Source: Porogramme epimiltina (lineage: Eukaryota; Basidiomycota; Agaricomycetes; Polyporales; Polyporaceae). From it: a stretch of DNA of 39,155 bases. Below, piece after piece: positions 8,658-19,700 of this stretch. The stretch covers positions 1 to 39,155 of the forward strand of contig FTLJ01000170.1 of the NCBI GenBank assembly GCA_900155495.1, read 5' to 3'. Made by a program: the position numbers and the translations under genes. Numbering within the stretch: position 1 is the stretch's first letter; each line of letters opens with the position of its first letter. Under the pieces are notes generated by a model, which saw nothing but the letters and a program-made list of their open reading frames with translations, was not told the origin of the DNA and did not search any database.

Positions 8658-10629
8658 CTACTTCCCACGCGCCGGGCCGACAACGACAGCCTTGCTCTTA
8701 TTGAGCCCCGCAATCACCTCGTCAGACAGGTGCAAGTGCTCCTTCACGAGCGTAGGCGGCGTGAGCGCCAGCCACTGCGCAAGCGCGACGTCCTCGAACC
8801 GGTCCGTGTTGAAGATCTCCAGGAACCGCAGCGTCCCGTTACCTGTGTTCTCGATGTAGTGCCCTACGTCACGCACCGCCGTGTTAGCAAAAGTCGAACG
8901 CACAAGCCACGAAGACAGAGCTGGGACTCACCCCATCCGGTCGGGATGTACGCGATATCACCCGCCTGGTAGTCAAACGTCTGCGCGTTCCCCTGCGCCG
9001 CGAATAGCGTGATGCGCGCCGTGCCCTCCCTACCCCTATCGTCAGCCCCCTCCCAGCCCCGCAATTCTCCTTCAAGACACTCACATAATCAGCCCCCACT
9101 CGTCCTCGCTCGGGTGCCAGTGCAGCTCGCGCATCCCCCCGGGGTACACCTCCACCTCCGCCACCGCGACCTGCGTCGACACGCCGAACACCGTCGAGTC
9201 CGCGATCTTCGCCGTCCCACCAGAATACTGCGTCGGCACCATCTTCGAGAACGGGTACGAGAATGGCTGCGGGACGGGCCCTGCGGGGCTTTGCGGCGGC
9301 TGCTGGTCGTCTGGCGGGGGCACTACGTCGAGGCATGTAAGTGCTCGGTGTCGGGAAAGAGAGGATGGGTATGGGCACACCGCCGGGAAAGATATACAAC
9401 TTTTGTCCCGGGATCTCATCCCAGTCCGAAATATCATCTTGGAAGTTCTTTGCGATAACCTCCTTCGGGAGGTGTGCCAGCCAGTCCGTGAGCTGTGGTC
9501 AACTAGTTCTCTACGGATGTTCCTGGTGGAGTAGTGTATCGTACTCACGAGGAATGTGTTCTGGTCGCCGAACGTACCGGAGGGGAAGATCTGCATTCAA
9601 CATGGTTTCCGTAAGCGGCCGGCAGGTATAGAAAAATAGGAGGGGTACCAGGAGGAACTCGGAGCCCTCGGGGTTGTCGGATGTTGCCTGGAGCGAGTGT
9701 GGGACGCCCGGGGGGAAATACCATAGATCACCTTTGTTCACGGTCGAGACGTAGTTGCGGCCGTCCTGATCTACAGCAGTGATCTGGGTAGAACCCTACA
9801 TGAAATGGAATCTATCAGCTTGCAGCGTCGAGTGTTGATACCAAGGACGTACGCTGAGAACATAAGCCCACTGCGACGGAATGAGAGTTAGATCCTCAAT
9901 TTGGGTTTGAAAGACACGACAATACCTCAGCAACATTGTGCCAGTGAAGCTCTCGAATGGCTCCAGCTTCCAGGCGGATATTGGCACCCGTCATCGCTAG
10001 ACGTGCGAATGAGCACGTTAACAAGGTAATGATCCAGAGCCACTTGCCAGTAGAAAGAGGCATTTGTTCCACTGAAAAGCTCGAACGTCAGTAAAGCTGA
10101 TAACAGGTATGACTATACCAAGCGCACCATTCTGCTGGCGAATCCAACCCCCAGAATACAGCCCCATCTTGCTCAGCCCAAACGGCCACTTCGCATTTCC
10201 CCTAAAGTTTCCTCAAAATTCAACGGAACTTCCAAATCGGTGAACACTCGGCACTCACACGTCTCCATTATCCGTTGTCGGCGGCGCCAGCAAATCCGGG
10301 TTCTGCCTATCTAGCGGCACGTTCTGGGGCCCCAGGATGCTTGCGCCCAGTTTCCCTCGCACAGGCTCCGGGTCACCTGGGGTCGTCTCGTTCCACAGCC
10401 AGTAGTTGGGATCGTTGCTCGCATACGGCACTGTCGGGCTCGGGGATGCCTCCGCGGTTGTCGTAGTCGGAGAGCCCTTTGTGCCCATGGTGAGGTTGAG
10501 TATGGTGCCGGAGGCGGAGGACGCCACAAATGTAGTGGTAAGCGAAGACGTGTTGTGATTCAGCGGGACGGCGCGGACAAGAGACCCGTAGAGGACAGCA
10601 CAGAGGACGGCGTTGAAGAGCTTGGACAT
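8658..10629 (-). CDS. OXDC: Secreted bicupin oxalate decarboxylase
   Basis: Model: complement(join(8658..8863,8932..9035,9085..9322,9381..9492,9549..9590,9649..9795,9853..9870,9926..9996,10048..10071,10128..10201,10259..10629)), 468 residues. It converts oxalate to formate and CO2 using Mn, usually outside the cell or in the wall space of wood-decay fungi. A signal peptide ([20 protein letters not shown]) is followed by a Ser/Thr-rich region. Cupin 1 ligands are H174, H176, E180 and H219; cupin 2 ligands are H354, H356, E361 and H402, with RELHWH in both. The spacing H-x-H-x3-E then 39 residues to His matches Bacillus OxdC in cupin 1. The lid that carries S-E-N-S-T in OxdC reads G-D-Q-N-T here (243-247). 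Exons of 18, 24 and 42 nt were placed by protein homology. The intron 9997-10047 begins GCAAGT (a GC-AG intron); the others are GT-AG. A Ser/Thr-rich linker around residues 25-75 is variable in relatives. Confidence 0.92.
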
Positions 10630-10716
10630 GTCTTAGTTCTAAGGGGTAATTCGAGGTAGAGGTAGACGAAAGAGCAACCGGAGATGCTATTGTCGCCATC
10701 CCGTTCTCGAGGTCCC

Positions 10717-10724
10717 TTATTATA
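10717..10724 (-). promoter_or_regulatory. TATA box of the oxalate decarboxylase gene
   Basis: On the minus strand the sequence TATAATAA lies about 90 nt before the decarboxylase ATG, a usual TATA-to-start distance for a fungal gene with a short leader. Confidence 0.5.
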
Positions 10725-11364
10725 CCCTCAGCGAGGCGTTCACACGGATCCGCCTAAGAGAAGGTGTTCAGCAAGGCTACATTCTCTGTTGAAGATCCTG
10801 AAACCTACTGTGCCTCAAATAAACCACCCGCGCCTGGTTTTCCGCTCCTCTCCGTGGCCAGCAGCCCTTATCGCCGCTATGATTCCGCTGAGACGTCATT
10901 GTGTGTACAGAGCGTCCGCGACGCACCTCAAATTTTCTTCCTCTAAGCCAGGTCTGAATGGCGGCGCTCGTCGTCGCACATGGGCGACCAGCCCTTCTGA
11001 CACTGAAGCCCGGAGGACCAACATAGCCGCCACCCAAATTCGGAATTAGCCACCAAGCGTGACTCGTCCGCGTCATCGCGGGGACGCCGAAGGTTGAGGG
11101 CAAGCCTCGAAGGGCATTGAAACGGCGCGCCGGCCCTGAAAATGAAGGGGAGAAGCAGGTGAGCGCCCGGCTCCTCGCTCGAATTCGGAAATGGACACTT
11201 TTATAGGTGGATAGAAGCGGGGTCGGAATCCGTTCTATATGCCGACAGTGTCCACCATCCACCAGTAGGACGAGGTCCCTCCTGCAGTGTTTACTCCGCC
11301 GCTAGCAGATTCCAACAACAAAGTGTGAACGGCTAAACAGCTGGACTAGTGGAACACCGCAGTG

Positions 11365-11426
11365 CAGGCATGTATGAGTGCTTGGCTCTCACTATGATGT
11401 GGTAGCGAAAGACTCATACATGCCTG
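11365..11426. repeat. 15-bp perfect inverted repeat with a 32-nt spacer
   Basis: CAGGCATGTATGAGT at 11365-11379 is the exact reverse complement of 11412-11426. The 32-nt spacer (11380-11411) has no obvious second stem. The pair could form a stable hairpin if transcribed, or be a two-sided protein-binding site, or be the remains of a small transposable element. No coding frame explains it. Confidence 0.85.
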
Positions 11427-14400
11427 GACGCTCGTTCTCGGTACACCTTAGCCGCAGAAATCTGACGTCAGATAGGAGTCAATAAAGAAACCGAGTTAAA
11501 GCCAGCACGTATTAAGTACTCCCAAGCACGCACTTCCGAATAGCGTAGTAGGGTACTACGGCGTGTACGTTCAGATGTACGAGTGACAAGTGTTGATCGA
11601 GCATTACAAGCTGTGGTGAAAGAAAATGAGCAGACTGCTCGCCTTCGTATAACTTAGGGTACTGACTGGAAGAGCGAGCTGCTTCAACATCCTTTCTACG
11701 TATGGAAGTTGGCACCAGCAAATTGGGTGCACACTGAGGTCTACCGGCCACAAGGATTATCATAGGAGACGGGTAAGTTATTTCGCAGTTCTGATAACGA
11801 TAACGGTCAACTGAGCACGTACGTCTCTCATATTGACCTCCGAACCACGCCCAATGACGTCCTTCGGGCGCCACGCCGCCCCAAATTTGCAGCCTGCACC
11901 GGTTCAATTGAGTCGTCAATCCGAATTGTCGTCGCCTTCCGAACAAGTCTTGCGCTCATAGCGGACCTGAGTGAGGCGTACTCCGCCTCGGAGCTCCTAT
12001 AACCCGCATCGGGTGGACGCGGATGTTCAGGTCGGGATGCACGGGGCGCCGCAAAGAACCCTCGCTGCTTCTCGTTTCGTGTATGACTCACAATCAAAGA
12101 AGGGTCTCCTGCGGAACCTAGAACAACGAGGCGCTTCATTAAACGCGTAGCTCATATGGAATAGGTATACCCATAAACAACCTACCACCGCACCCGTTTG
12201 CGATGGTCCATCCGAATTCGGAATATGACCACGTCCGAGTCTTGGGCTCGGCCTACGTCTGACACATTCCCTGGACCAGAGCGTAAGCGTGCATATCTGA
12301 CAAAAACAAGGTGACTAACAACCCAAATGCGCCGAAAGGGCTTCCAAAGGCAAACATAGATGATGGCTCGACGGGCACATGCACAACAGGCAGCTGCCGC
12401 AGGCAGAGACGATGCCAAACATAACTGATACTGAAGTACGTACTTTATACGTCTTCCCCAGGGGCCAGACAACAGTTTGAGTGCCGTGCCAGCCACGCGC
12501 ACGATGTCATCGTGTTTCATTCTGCCTGCACGAATGTATGGCGCCCGAGCAGACTGTTCGAGCGACCCTTCCATGCGTATGAGGAACACGCCGGCGACTT
12601 TACGGCTTCCCGACCATTCATGACGTCTCGGAAGAGAATAATATAGATCCTTCTTCCCCGGGGCCGTGGACGACGCGAGGCGGGATGTCCACCACCGGCT
12701 GTGCGCCGCATCGAAGGCCCGGCGTGTTGAGTTATGCCCCTATACCCAGCCCAGTTGCAGTCAGACGCAAGGCGTGTCACATGGTGGAATACATGCCTAT
12801 ACGTACGCAAAAGAAGGGCGACCACGCATCATACGTGATGTACTGCCGCCAGTCGTCCGTGGTCGGAGGGAAGGGGAGGGCATAGAACGGCTGCCGCCCA
12901 CAGTCGACCTTGCCGGAACCTTCGACTTGTTCAGGGGCCAAGACGCGTGACCATACGCCCTGGACACGTTTTCGTACTTCTTCCTCGTTGTCCCGTACGC
13001 AGGTACACCGCGCTCGAGTCCATCGAACAATCGGACTGGTGCCAGCGTCCGCAGCGCCCTTGCCGCGATCACGGTGTGCACCTGTATGTACCTTCATCAG
13101 CTTCCCCCGAGCCCCGGAACTCTGAACTCAGGCGGTCGAGCGCACTACGCACCGCACTGGTTCTGGGCACTGAGCACGCCATATATCGGGGCGGCCACGT
13201 TCCCCTTTTCCCGCGAGGCTCGAGGGACGCGCGGGCGGCGACTTCCATAAGCCCCGTCCGCGCATGCGGGGTGTGGACACGGCGTCACACGGTGCATCTC
13301 CTGCGACATGATTGGTGCGCGTAGCTCGCCACAATGGTTGGGCGAGTCTAGCGTGATAACCTAGACGGGGCGGAGTCGTCGAAGACGGGAGAGGGATCAA
13401 CGTTAGTTTAGGGGTTCACCGGTGAACGCCGATCAAGAGCCCGCACCAGCAATAATGCCTCTCCACTCGCCCGGTTGATCGTCGACGTCCATCGCGGGAA
13501 GACACGTTGCGGACTTGAGATGCGGACTCTCCTGAGCGTGCGCAAGTGCAGAGACAATGAGCATTGAATTTCGCTCGGCAAAGGCAAACGTACGTACATA
13601 TGCCCGCGAGGGTGGAAACAGGTGGGCTCCCTCGAGCTGATGTCCCTGGCCCCGGGCGTAGCGATGCAGAAAACCGGTCCGCCCACGAGAAGCCGCCAGA
13701 TCAGGCGTCGAGCCTTATCATGCCGATCGACCGTGGACGTCGGGGGCAAGGCACGGATGCGACAGCCGCGCTTGGCAAGGAAAGAGTGGACGAACGGCCT
13801 GATTGGGGGTGGTGCGTCAGAACGGCGTCGAGAAACGCTAGTGCTGCTCTTAAAGAAGGACGAACCTGCGCTGGTGCCCATTCGAGATTAGCTCGCACTT
13901 GCCGCGCGAATCACGACCGTTCTGCCTGTCTTCTAGGCAAGTCTACTGCAAGCCTGTTCTATCTCGCGTGATCCCGATCGAGCGCGTGGACGTCGTCCTC
14001 CCGCGCGCGCGGAACCAACTGAATGGTCGGCTAGCGTTGACGGCGCGGAGGCCTCCTCTGCAGTGGGAGGGGAAGGCTGGATATGCATGACTCGAGGCCG
14101 TGTTTCTATATGCAGGGTGCGTGGGTGCGCAGTGCGCGCCAGGGTCCGAGCCCGAGGCTGCTCTAGGCGGACGGGCGGGCAGACAAAGGAGCAATGAGGG
14201 CTCGGATGCGTTTTCGGTGCGCCTGTTGACGCCACCGCTTGTGAGGAAGGCCCCGCAGATTTCCAGAGACGGATAAATTACTTACAGCAGCGAGAAGAAA
14301 GCAGGCAGGGCCGTCGACGGAGATCCAAGCAGAGCAGGGCGAGGTGACCGCCGGTGATTTCGTGTTCTTCTCCGCCTGTACCTGCGGAGCCGTAAGCGCA

Positions 14401-14523
14401 AGTACATAAGTCTCCGCGACCCCGCGGGCCCAGCCACCACCCCACGGCTCATATTCACCACCATACCCCGCCCCCGCATACCCCTATACCCACGCCGCGC
14501 GCGGAACAGAGCCTCTCACCGAC

Positions 14524-15105
14524 ATGCAGACGGGCAACACCGCGACGACCAAGAAGGCGCTCCTCCCCCTCGTCCCGCTCGCCTCCCTTAACCTCTCGCG
14601 ACACCAGATCCCCGCGCACGCGCTCATCCCAAACACCTCCATCCAGCAAAAGCCGCTCCTCATCTACCGCGGCGCGTTCGCGACCCCGAGCCCGCCCTCC
14701 GCACCAGAAATCGAGGCGCACCTGAACGCGGTGGGCGTGTGCAAGCCGATGTGGCGCTGGCCGATGTACCCCGACGACCACTTCCACACGACCGCGCACG
14801 AGTTCGTCGTCATCTGGCGGGGCCGCGCGCGGCTCAACTTTGGGGGCGAGGGCTGCGTCGGCGCGGTGGTCGTCGAGCTGAGCGCGGGCGACGCGGCGCT
14901 CATCCCTGGCGGGGTCTCGCACCGGCTCGTGCAGGACCTGGAGGGCGGGTTTGAGATGGTGGGGAGCTACATGGTCGGGTCGGAGCACTGGGACATGTGC
15001 TATGGCAAGGCGGGCGAGGAGGAGCATGTCCTGAACATCAAGCACCTCACATGGTTCGACCGCGACCCTCTCTACGGTGATGGCGGTCCAGCAGCGACGT
15101 CTTGA
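14524..15105 (+). CDS. YjlB-like single-domain cupin protein
   Basis: A single exon encodes 193 residues with one germin-type cupin barrel. Likely metal ligands are H86, H88, E93 and H133, within the two cupin motifs HFHTTAHEFVVIWRGRARL (86-104) and GDAALIPGGVSHRL (122-135). The motif order GGEGG-like loop, GD..LIPxGVxH and the C-terminal DPLYGDGGP resemble the bacterial YjlB family, in which a DPxYGxxGP element sits at the end. There is no signal peptide, so it is probably cytosolic. The substrate of YjlB-type cupins is not established. The sequence is distinct from the bicupin decarboxylase 3.9 kb away: it has one barrel and no secretion signal. The ATG at 14524 is the first in frame and gives the expected N-terminal length. 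Confidence 0.8.
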   Translation: MQTGNTATTKKALLPLVPLASLNLSRHQIPAHALIPNTSIQQKPLLIYRGAFATPSPPSAPEIEAHLNAVGVCKPMWRWPMYPDDHFHTTAHEFVVIWRGRARLNFGGEGCVGAVVVELSAGDAALIPGGVSHRLVQDLEGGFEMVGSYMVGSEHWDMCYGKAGEEEHVLNIKHLTWFDRDPLYGDGGPAATS

Positions 15106-15629
15106 AGAGGCGGGCATTTGGCGGGGCGGAGATGAGGCACTGAGGTCTATGGCGCATTGTAGGGGGAGAGTGTATCACGGTGTAGGAGCGAGGGGCGTGC
15201 ACCCTGCTTTTGTAGGAGAACGGAACCAATCCAAGGTGTGCTGCGGCATGGTGGTCGAGAAGAGACATCGCGAGACCGGCGCCTGCCTGAAATACTCGCC
15301 CGGTAGTTGCATCCTCCGCGCGCATACGAAGCCTATCCTTCCCGAATCACACATGCAACGAAAAAGGCCTTGAAATGAACCAGCTTGCCATGCCGGATGC
15401 TTGAAGTCGCGCCGCACACCTCCAAACAAATTGGTGACCCCCAAAAATGACATTCATTACAATACAATCGTTACACATTAGTGAGCGTGCGTGAGTCGTG
15501 AAGTTCTCCAGGAAGCATGATCGTCAACCGAGTCGTCGTGGGGGGTCGCGGTGTCGCGGTGTCGGGGTTTGCGTCTACGCCTTCCAAGAGCGGCCCGCGC
15601 GCGCAGGTCTGCAGCAACGCGCGCGCTGC
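15106..15629. other. Intergenic between convergent cupin and chitinase genes
   Basis: This stretch of about 520 nt should hold the two 3' untranslated regions. It has a short direct repeat of GTCGCGGT near 15546-15562 and no supportable gene. Confidence 0.45.
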
Positions 15630-16714
15630 TCAGAGGAACGCCGTGCCCTTGGCCGCCTTGATCCAGGCGGCGTCCGCGTTCGGGAACTGGAACGCCATCA
15701 CACCGCCCTTCCAGCCCGCCGCCGCGGCCTGGTCGACGCACGTGCCGAGCGTCGCGGGGTCGATGAAGCCGTTGTTGGCGTCCGAGACACCGCCGGGCTT
15801 GCCGATCACGAGCTTGTTCAGCTCGAACCCGTTCGCGGGGATCTCGAGGAGCGCAGAGCCCGTGAACGGCGCACCCGCGGTCGTGATCAGGCCGGCGCAG
15901 TCCAGGTAGAGGCCCTGGTTGTAGAACTGGATGTTGTACTGTGCGCGGCGCGTCAGCTCCCGCTTTGCGCTATACGATGCATGAGGGTACTCACGAAGTC
16001 GATCAAGGACCCGACGTTCTTGTTGATCGTGACGTACGCGCCAGCGGCGAACTGGGCGTTGGGCGCGAGCCAGGGCGCGAGCGGCGCGTGGGAGAGGATG
16101 AACTGGCCCTGGGGCAGCGTCTGGCGGAGGGTCTGGGTGAAGGTGGAGACCCAGGCCTCCGCCGCGCCGTCGCCCCTGTTCATCGCGTCGAGGTCCTCGT
16201 AGTCGACGTCGATACCGTCGAGCTGGTTGGCGATGATGAACTGCGCCATCGTGTTCGCGGTCGCGACCGGGTCCGCGCCCTGCGACGTCGGCCTGTCGGT
16301 CTCGCCGAACGCGGACGCGACAATGTTGATGCCGGCGGCAGCGTACTCGGCCTTCTTGGCCGCCTTCTGGTCAGCCGGGAGGTTGGCGTACGCGGCGACT
16401 TGGTCGAAGGGGCCGTTGAGCGTCAGGAACGAGAGGTTGACGACGTTCCAGCCCTGTAGATGTCCATCGTCAGTTTCGGGATCGCAGCGCACATGGTTGC
16501 ATAGGAGGAGACTTACGACGAGGGACGAGGCGGGGGGCAGAACACCGGCGTCAACGAAGCGGTCGGTGTAGATGACGAACGCCGGGCTCGGGATGGAGGT
16601 AGCCCGGGACACCAGAGGCGCGGCCTCGGGGAGAGGAGCAGCAAGGACGCTGCTCACAGAGGCCAGCGCCAGCGCGGCCGAGACGGAAGCGATCATGCGG
16701 GAGACGGAGAACAT
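15630..16714 (-). CDS. Secreted GH18 chitinase / endo-beta-N-acetylglucosaminidase-type glycosidase
   Basis: Model: complement(join(15630..15938,15995..16453,16517..16714)), 321 residues; both introns (56 and 63 nt) are phase 0 with GTGAGT and GTAAGT donors. Residues 1 to about 26 are a signal peptide with a hydrophobic Ala/Ser/Val core ending AAP. The GH18 barrel follows, with beta-strand motifs VVNLSFLTL (70-78) and the catalytic DGIDVDYED, where E152 is the acid and D148 and D150 assist. A second conserved stretch is IDFYNIQFYNQ. The enzyme hydrolyses beta-1,4 GlcNAc linkages by substrate-assisted catalysis. There is no chitin-binding module or GPI signal, so it is a compact catalytic-domain-only form common in basidiomycetes, which may act in nutrition or wall remodelling. 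An ATG 48 nt upstream (16762) is in frame, but adds residues before the hydrophobic core; I prefer 16714. Confidence 0.9.
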
Positions 16715-19700
16715 GGCTGGAGTCGTGAACAAAAATGAAACAAGCGAATACGACGAAAGCAAGAGTAAAGCCGGCTAGCGGACTTTAGAGAGAATGTGCA
16801 AAAGAAAGTAGAGTAATGAAGTGAAGGGGGGTGAGGATCCACCGCCGCCGGGGAGAGGCTTATATACGAGCAACCCCAGGGACTACCCCAAGGCTGTACT
16901 CGCAGGCCTGCGCCCCGACTCTGCGCGCTCGGGGCCCGGGGACATTGAAGCGCATCACGAGCCCATACGCGACGAACGCGTCAGGTGCGTGCATGCGTGT
17001 AGTGCGCGGGTCCGGCCAAGAGAGCTGCGGCGAGGCTCGCCTCGTCCGAACGGCTCATCACGCCCGCATCACTAGTCCTGGTGAGAGATGGGAGAGTGAT
17101 GGTGATGAGACGTGCTAGCAGGCTACACACCGTCGCGCCTGCGCACACACCTCCGGCATACGGCTTGCTGAAGCAATTGCGATGGGGCGGCGATGATGCC
17201 GACGGTAGTGTACGTTGGCATGCCAGTCGGGATCTTGGGTTCTGCTTCATCGCAGGAGAGCGCTCGAAGTTACAATGTTGCATAACTGAGGGGAGTAGAC
17301 CGGAAAGCTTCCGAGAGCGATGCTTAGAGCAGCAATGAGTACCCCAGTGGCTGAAGCGCGCAGCGTTCAATTACGATGACCGAGGATCATGATCAGCAAA
17401 CCACTTCTTGATTCGGCGTCTACCTCGGCATTAGCACCAAAGCTGCCTGCGATCATGAGCATTCGGGACTGAGCAATGGAGAGATGCAAGTCAACACCCC
17501 GTTGAAATGAGAACGATGTTTTGCTAACCTAATGTCCTGAACGACGTTGAAAGAAAGAAACTACCATAGTGGCCGTCGGTGACCCGAACGCTTCCGTGCG
17601 CTTCGGCCTTGCGTGGCAGTGCTTGGGTCTGCCGCGGTACCTGTGAGCGGTGACTCGTCAGTCGTAGCGATCATCATCACCTCGGGCATGGAGGGCCAAC
17701 GCGGTTGACCCAGGTCAACGCGGTAAGCCCGCCTTGAAACGTCCGAAGTTGCAAATGAACTACGAGGAGAGCTCGGTAGGGACCTCATCGGGCAGGCCTC
17801 TCTGTTCCGCACCCCGGACATCGCATCTCCCATCATCGGCAGGATACGTCAGGTGCACGGCATTCCGCTGCCCGGGCACGCGGCCGTTTCCAGTGCGAGA
17901 GGCCTTGGCCCGCGCTCGTGGAGTGTTCGCGGCTGAGAGCCGTAGTTTGAAGTGGACTTGATGAGCACTACGGGCACGGGCGGAGACATACAACAGCTGT
18001 GTGTTGCATTTGGATCCACAACGCACGCAAAGGCAACCATTTATTGTGGCTGATGGGCCACCGTAAGCTGTGCATGAGGATGCAGATGAAAAATCTGACC
18101 ATCCGAGTCGTCCTGGGGACATGTTTATCCCTAAGGCACGAGTCGTATTCAGGTCTGTAAACAGATGGTGAATGGTCTTAACGAGCAGCCTGAAGGCCTA
18201 GACTCGAGCCTAGCTGAGTCGTGACTTTTGCTCTGTAGGCTTGAACCCGCTTTAGACGCGGAGGCTATGAGCGGAGCCCGAAAGTAAGTAGAGGTTTGGG
18301 ATGTACGACCGTGAGCCACGTGTCAAGCGTTTGCCAATACTGTTCGCAAGTAAGCCGGCGGACGAGAGTTTGATCATCAAAGAGGACGGCGTACCCAGCT
18401 TGACGAACGAGCACGCGAGCACGAGTCATCGGCGGCGTGATTTCCTGTGGAAAGGCTGGAACGTTGAGCTCGTGGCGCTATTTGAGGCACGCTGTGGGCG
18501 TTGAGATCGCATCGAGCTGCAGCACCAACGGTATATGACAGCTGAGTGCTTTAATGTGGTTGGATATACTCCTATGAAGGTGTGAAAGCCAATCACTATC
18601 TGGATACCGCCTGTCGAGCGGTGTCCTGTGGAAGCTTAACTGCGTCCTAAGCCCTGAGGAGCTTGATCGCCACGCACACACGGTAGCAGTAGCACACGCA
18701 TCCCAAACTCAATTCATTTTGATCCTGATCTGCGAAGCTTCGAGCAGCGCGGCCTGTGGGCTCGAGCATCAGCACGTGCTTGCGCATAAGGAATGGCTGC
18801 TCACATCGCGAGAGCTTCCCCAACCAGGCATCCAGGGCGGAAGTCACGAAGGCGCGCGCGTCGCCCGACTTTGGCAGCTGCGGCTGCGAGCAAGATTCGG
18901 GGCAGTGCGCGCAGGTACCCCACCGTCAACAGCGCGGGCTTCCCGACAACGATGTACGCCGCCCGGCAGGGGTAGGTTCCGGAAGAGCTGACGTCTGGGT
19001 GGATTGACGGGACAGGCAGGGCGCGCTGGAAGGGGCCCGATGAGATGCGCGCGGGCGCGATTGCAGGACCTGTCAGCCATGAGAATGGATGAACGGGCTG
19101 GGGGCGACCTCGCCAGCGCCGTTCCGGGACGCTGAGGGACGGTATTGACAGCGCGCCATCATGTCGACCTGATTCTCTGCGAGCGAAGCAGGCCTTGTGG
19201 CCGATCCGCGGGCGCGAGCCGTTCGAGCGCACGTCTCGTACTGGTTTGTACGTAGTAGAGATCACGAGCCACGAGTTCTTGGGGTGGGTGTCACTTGAAA
19301 TCTGGGGTGCCGCAAGGGAGGAAGTGGTTCCGGATGTCGCGGATTGTATGGGAGTCATCTGGAAATAAAACGCGATCGCGAGCTAGAAATACGATGCATG
19401 AAGTAAGTGATCGGATATCTGGCGGCGTGCGCGCCTCCGCAAGAGAAGCTGATGAAAAGTGCACGGAAACCTGCCGCGAGGTGGATGGCACTTGGCACTT
19501 GGAGGCGAAACATGGGAGCAAGCTCAGATGGGGCGCCATTGGGGACGCATGGAGCGGTGTGATTCACAGTGAACGCCAGGCGCGGGGTTTATGCAAGCCA
19601 CCGATGTGACATTTTGTTTGATGAGTGGTTCTGAGCTCCCTGTCGATCGTCGTGAAGGTGAGTGCAGAAGCCACGGGAATGCTCAAAGGCCGGCCGGGGA

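Larger units (their letters stand above)
10630..14523. other. Gene-poor 3.9-kb region
   Basis: Apart from the decarboxylase promoter at its left end and the cupin promoter at its right end, I see no supportable gene. Open frames stay under about 160 codons, overlap on both strands and show no known motif. No transposase, reverse transcriptase or terminal repeat was recognised, though an old decayed element cannot be excluded. The clearest structure is the inverted repeat at 11365-11426. Confidence 0.5.

Noticed and set aside
12182..13881. Several minus-strand frames of 90-160 codons in the gene-poor region
   Set aside because: They overlap plus-strand frames of similar size, show no domain or splice-consistent extension, and look random.
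16715..16762. Upstream in-frame ATG of the GH18 gene
   Set aside because: It would add 16 residues before the signal peptide; the ATG at 16714 gives a more usual secretion signal. It is not excluded.
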